This document shows positions 60,697 to 64,000 of a stretch of 64,000 bases of DNA, piece by piece (the stretch's first letter is position 1; each line of letters begins with the position of its first letter). A model generated the notes under the pieces. It searched no databases, was not told the origin of the DNA, and saw only the letters and a list, made by a program, of their open reading frames with translations. This stretch comes from JACKAQ01 sp020634975 [NCBI: Calditrichia bacterium] (GTDB taxonomy: Bacteria; Calditrichota; Calditrichia; RBG-13-44-9): assembly GCA_020634975.1 (NCBI GenBank), contig JACKAQ010000001.1:2294001-2358000 (forward strand), read 5' to 3'. The position numbers and the translations under genes were made by a program.

Positions 60697-63048
60697 TTAC
60701 CTGCCAATTCCGTACGAAACACCAAAAGCAAGAGAAAACGGCATACCGGGCGCAAAGGCATACCGGGTGCCGGTTTTGGTTGCGCTCACGGCATAAAGTT
60801 CATCGGTAATGTTATAAATATTTGTCCATATTTCCGCATTGCTTATCTTATAGCCAAATCGCAGATTGAGAATATTGTAACCGGGATACGTTTCTGTATT
60901 TTCAGGATCAAGATAATATTCTCCGATATGTTGCCATTCCATCCCGGCACGCAACCCGGGCAGAAATTTCGGGTGATAGGTAAGCCCGCCGTTGGCAATC
61001 CAGTTTGCTGCGCCTTCCATTTCATTGCCATTGTAAATGACACCGCTATTTTCATATTCAACGTATTCATGTGTTGCGTTTGTACCGCCAAAATGAATGG
61101 AAATCGAGCTAACCGGTACATATTTCAGACTATATTCGATACCCTGATGGCTTGTTCTTCCGGCATTTACACTTATACTTGAACCACCTTCCAACCGAAC
61201 CGAAATGATCTCATCTTCCCCGTTCATGCGATAAATACTTACATCTGCATATAATTTGCCGTTGGCAAAACTGCCCCATCCCCCGATTTCATAATTATTG
61301 AAATAGCTCGGTTTTAGGGTGGGCACTTTCACGCCGCGATAGAGTTCTGTCACTTCCGGCGGTAAAAATCCCTGGCTGAAGTTAGCATAAAATCCACGAT
61401 TGTTTTGCAGGTTGTATGTTAAACCGAGCTTTGGACTGATGTGATCAAAACCGTTTTCTTCATCGGGTGCGCCGGTAAAGGCACTTGGCGGAAGATAATT
61501 ATCGAAAGCATAATCGATTTTATCGAACCGCAAGCCGGCGACAAACCGCAGCCGCTGTATTGGGGAAAATTCAATCTGGCTATATAAACCGGTGTTCAAT
61601 AAATCGATATCATAACGGGAAAGCAGAGAATCGCTGAGCTGATATCCGGTAAAAATTCCGCTGGCAGGATCGCGATCGACTGTTATAAAAAAGGCTTCGT
61701 AAGTGTTGGGACTCCGGTCAATCGAAAGCCCGGTGGTGATGCGGCTATCCCAGAAATTCAGATATTGCAAATGCTGCACATTTGCACCGATACTGGTAAA
61801 GGCATTATCATTTTCCTCGCCGGTTGCCTGCGCGGGATTGGTGCGGCTTGTTCGCACCCGGTAATGGGGATTTTGGGCGATACTGTTATTGCGGTAATAC
61901 ACTGTGAGATCCGTTTTACCGGATAAATTCCAGGCATGGCTGAGGGTCGTGCGAAACCGTGTGGCGTTTACTTTTCGGAAAGTAAATGTTTGCAAACTGC
62001 TGTATTGTTGACCGTAAAAACTGAGGCTGTCCAAATCGCCGGTCATATCTGTATCGAGATGGTTGGTTGTGGCTGTTGCCGTTAGTTGCGTGGTTGACGA
62101 AAGAGAATAATCAGCCCGGAAAGTGAGCGAAAGTTTATCGAAATCGCTGTGTGCCCGCCAACCGTCACGGCGTTGTCCGAAATATCCGCCGGCGTATAAC
62201 CCCAGATTGCCAGTGGTTCCGCTGGCGCTAACATCCGCCCGTCGATAGCCAATATCATCACCCTGCAGCGATGCGCGAATTTCCGTTACCGGGGACGGAC
62301 GCGGCGTAATAAAATTGACAGCGCCGCCAATGGCATTACTGCCATACATCGACGATGCAGGTCCTTTGACCACCTCCACCCGTTCCAATCCGGACATGTT
62401 AACTTCAATCAATGCATTGTGGTTAAACAGACCAGCAGGTCGCAGCGGGATACCATCTTCCAGATACAGAAACAGAGATTTCAACGTTATCGGCTGGCGA
62501 ATGCTCATCGAATGTTGCTCGTTTCCCAAATCAACCATATACACGCCGGAAACGCTGTTCAATGCCTGATACAACATGGTCGGTTTTAATTCATCAAGTT
62601 GGCGAACACTCAACGCCGAAATGCTCACCGGCGCTTCATGGCGCAATTGTTCATCCCGGCTGGCGGTAACAATCATCGGTTCCGCATCTAACGCTGTTGG
62701 CTGCAAACGAATGTCTAGATTATGGGTATTTTCATCGATGCTCGCGGTAAGTTGACGATATCCGAGATACGAAAATGAAAGCATTTTGACGCGCAGCGGA
62801 ACAGCCAGCTCAAATCGTCCATTGCGGTCTGTGGTTGTGCCCATTGTTGAATTTGTTACAATGATATCCACACCCGGAAGGCGCAATCCGGTTTCGGCAT
62901 CAGTAACCTGCCCGGTAATTTTTTGGACAGCGTTTTCTTCTGCGATCAGTTGTTGCCCGGTAACACAAAAAAGCAAAAATACAGCAAACAACAGCACCCA
63001 GCCCCTCACAAGTTTGCGGGATGGGAAAAACACAGGATCTATTTTCAT
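60697..63048 (-). CDS. TonB-dependent receptor with N-terminal carboxypeptidase-like domain
   Basis: From ATG 63048 (GAGG nine bases upstream) 783 residues: a long signal region, a CarboxypepD_reg-like domain (about 45-120; GQVTDAETGLRLPGVDIIVTNS), a plug domain (about 130-245; RVEVVKGPASSMYGSNAIGGAVNFITPRP, the classic plug motif), and a 22-strand barrel. It imports a ligand across the outer membrane using TonB energy. The preceding sialidase-like gene ends within 25 bp of it, so the two form an operon. Ligand unknown. Confidence 0.95.
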   Translation of the reverse strand: MKIDPVFFPSRKLVRGWVLLFAVFLLFCVTGQQLIAEENAVQKITGQVTDAETGLRLPGVDIIVTNSTMGTTTDRNGRFELAVPLRVKMLSFSYLGYRQLTASIDENTHNLDIRLQPTALDAEPMIVTASRDEQLRHEAPVSISALSVRQLDELKPTMLYQALNSVSGVYMVDLGNEQHSMSIRQPITLKSLFLYLEDGIPLRPAGLFNHNALIEVNMSGLERVEVVKGPASSMYGSNAIGGAVNFITPRPSPVTEIRASLQGDDIGYRRADVSASGTTGNLGLYAGGYFGQRRDGWRAHSDFDKLSLTFRADYSLSSTTQLTATATTNHLDTDMTGDLDSLSFYGQQYSSLQTFTFRKVNATRFRTTLSHAWNLSGKTDLTVYYRNNSIAQNPHYRVRTSRTNPAQATGEENDNAFTSIGANVQHLQYLNFWDSRITTGLSIDRSPNTYEAFFITVDRDPASGIFTGYQLSDSLLSRYDIDLLNTGLYSQIEFSPIQRLRFVAGLRFDKIDYAFDNYLPPSAFTGAPDEENGFDHISPKLGLTYNLQNNRGFYANFSQGFLPPEVTELYRGVKVPTLKPSYFNNYEIGGWGSFANGKLYADVSIYRMNGEDEIISVRLEGGSSISVNAGRTSHQGIEYSLKYVPVSSISIHFGGTNATHEYVEYENSGVIYNGNEMEGAANWIANGGLTYHPKFLPGLRAGMEWQHIGEYYLDPENTETYPGYNILNLRFGYKISNAEIWTNIYNITDELYAVSATKTGTRYAFAPGMPFSLAFGVSYGIGR

Positions 63049-63071
63049 GGGAATTTTCCTCATTATTGTAT

Positions 63072-64000
63072 TCAATTGATATCACTGATTTGTAACCGGA
63101 CAGATTGGTCTTGCTGCCAGGCAATCGCTATTTTGGAACTGGCGAAAGCCATTGCCGGCAAAATTCCGGAAGATAACAGCGTGCTGGCAACGGGAACATT
63201 ATTTGCACTTTCATGCACGCTTTGCACAAGAAAATGAATCTGGCTTTGTCCATTGATTTGGCTTTCGGTGGCAATAAACAAACGCTCCGGGCGGTCCGAT
63301 ACGATTATTGAACGATAGGCGGAGATGTCTTTTTCAGCCGCAATCGGAATTGGCTGACCGAATGATTCCCCCCCGTTTTCGGAGACGGCAACATAGCTAC
63401 CGGTTATGGCTTCGCTACCGGTAAACCAGCTGACATAAACATTGCCATCCTCCGCAATTGCAAGCGAAGGACCATTATGCGGACAACCGTCAATATACCA
63501 GCCGTCGTTATGAACCCGCACCGGATCAGAAAAAGACAAGCCATTATTTGTCGATTTAGCAATGGCAATATCGCGAATACTACCGGGATATTCCCGTCGC
63601 CATGCGATAAATACATCGCCATTTTCAGCACAAACGATGGTTGTTTTGCAACAGGGGCAAGCCGTTGTATCCACCACCACCGATGGTTCAAAGCTTAACC
63701 CGTTATCAAAAGAACGGGCGACTCGTATTTCCGATTTTGGCCCGTTATTGCCATGACCCGCAGCACCATGCTTCATCATCGCTTTATTGCGCGAATCTAT
63801 CCAGGATACATAAATTATCCCGTTTTCAGAAACCGTCATATCCTGAAAAGTATGACCGGCGAGAATTTTTCCAGCGTCATCATTTACAAAAATAGCATCT
63901 TCAAAACGCTCGCCGCCATCCGTTGATCTGGCAAAACGCAAATCGCTGGCCGGAAAACGACGTCCTTCAACATTTGTATTGTTTTGCCAAACAACAAAAA
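63072..64000 (-). CDS. Sialidase-like Asp-box protein with CPCC motif, 5' part outside window
   Basis: The frame is open to the window edge (VVWQNNTNVEGRRFPASDLRFARSTDGG before the first internal start), so the N-terminus is missing. Four Asp-box-type turns are visible: STDGGERF, SFDNGLSF, STNNGLSF and SENGGESF, spaced as in a six-bladed BNR propeller. TTACPCCKTTI and DGCPHNG contain four cysteines and a histidine in two loops, unusual for a true sialidase. The catalytic Arg triad cannot be checked. Located upstream of the TonB receptor; probably a cell-surface or periplasmic binding protein of the same uptake system. Confidence 0.85.
   Translation of the reverse strand, partial: FVVWQNNTNVEGRRFPASDLRFARSTDGGERFEDAIFVNDDAGKILAGHTFQDMTVSENGIIYVSWIDSRNKAMMKHGAAGHGNNGPKSEIRVARSFDNGLSFEPSVVVDTTACPCCKTTIVCAENGDVFIAWRREYPGSIRDIAIAKSTNNGLSFSDPVRVHNDGWYIDGCPHNGPSLAIAEDGNVYVSWFTGSEAITGSYVAVSENGGESFGQPIPIAAEKDISAYRSIIVSDRPERLFIATESQINGQSQIHFLVQSVHESANNVPVASTLLSSGILPAMAFASSKIAIAWQQDQSVRLQISDIN

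Overview
The window is bacterial chromosome from a flagellated, Gram-negative-type organism. FlgH and FlgI (L- and P-ring), a TonB-dependent receptor and several terminal-aromatic beta-barrels imply an outer membrane. Two secreted enzymes (24.3-23.1 kb and 37.8-36.1 kb) end in an NPFNP-type C-terminal sorting domain of the kind recognised by Por/type IX secretion. Together with the HDOD, DUF3570/DUF4266 and DUF2911 families this points to the FCB side of the tree (Calditrichota, KSB1 or a similar lineage). The exact phylum cannot be fixed from this window, and no rRNA is present.

Layout. 1-8 kb: end of a hybrid histidine kinase, an AlkD-like HEAT protein, a minus-strand thioredoxin-ApbE-DUF4266-DUF3570 operon, a glycerophosphodiesterase, a two-gene unit with a phosphorylation-dead receiver behind a sigma-54-like promoter, and a CBS protein. 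8.1-16.2 kb: a minus-strand flagellar rod/ring operon (flgF-flgG-flgA-flgH-flgI-flgJ) preceded by two HDOD proteins and a lipoprotein. 16.4-26.4 kb: housekeeping genes (carA with a possible attenuator leader, comF, an outer-membrane barrel, ptsN-like, gabD, DUF2177, secreted endonuclease/phosphatase, trpF-trpB). 26.4-34.4 kb: the second flagellar operon (flgB-flgC-unknown-fliE-fliF-fliG-fliH-fliI-fliJ-motE-like), read leftward from a good sigma-54 promoter. 34.6-49.6 kb: CDF transporter, secreted metallophosphatase, dusB, dprA, obg, cspA, a serine phosphatase followed by a histidine kinase with an FG-GAP/ASPIC extracellular region, an SH3-type lipoprotein, nadC, a DUF3098 protein and tRNA-Val.

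49.6-60.4 kb is an accessory island beginning at tRNA-Val(UAC). It is visibly more AT-rich and contains a broken D12-class DNA adenine methylase, mostly plus-strand unrelated genes (DUF2911, barrel, beta-lactamase-like hydrolase, thioredoxin, arylsulfotransferase), palindromic repeats between genes (one strongly resembling an integron attC site), and an IS4-family element with a 9-bp target duplication inside an already decaying gene. 60.6-64 kb resumes with a TonB-dependent receptor and a sialidase-like Asp-box protein on the minus strand.

How the genes fit together: the two flagellar operons supply rod, rings, MS-ring, switch, export ATPase and stator-associated parts, with sigma-54 promoters apparently setting their timing. 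The ApbE cluster is a self-contained extracytoplasmic flavin/redox module. The most unusual single object is the 1075-residue kinase with a seven-repeat FG-GAP plus ASPIC sensor; the most unusual region is the cassette-like island.
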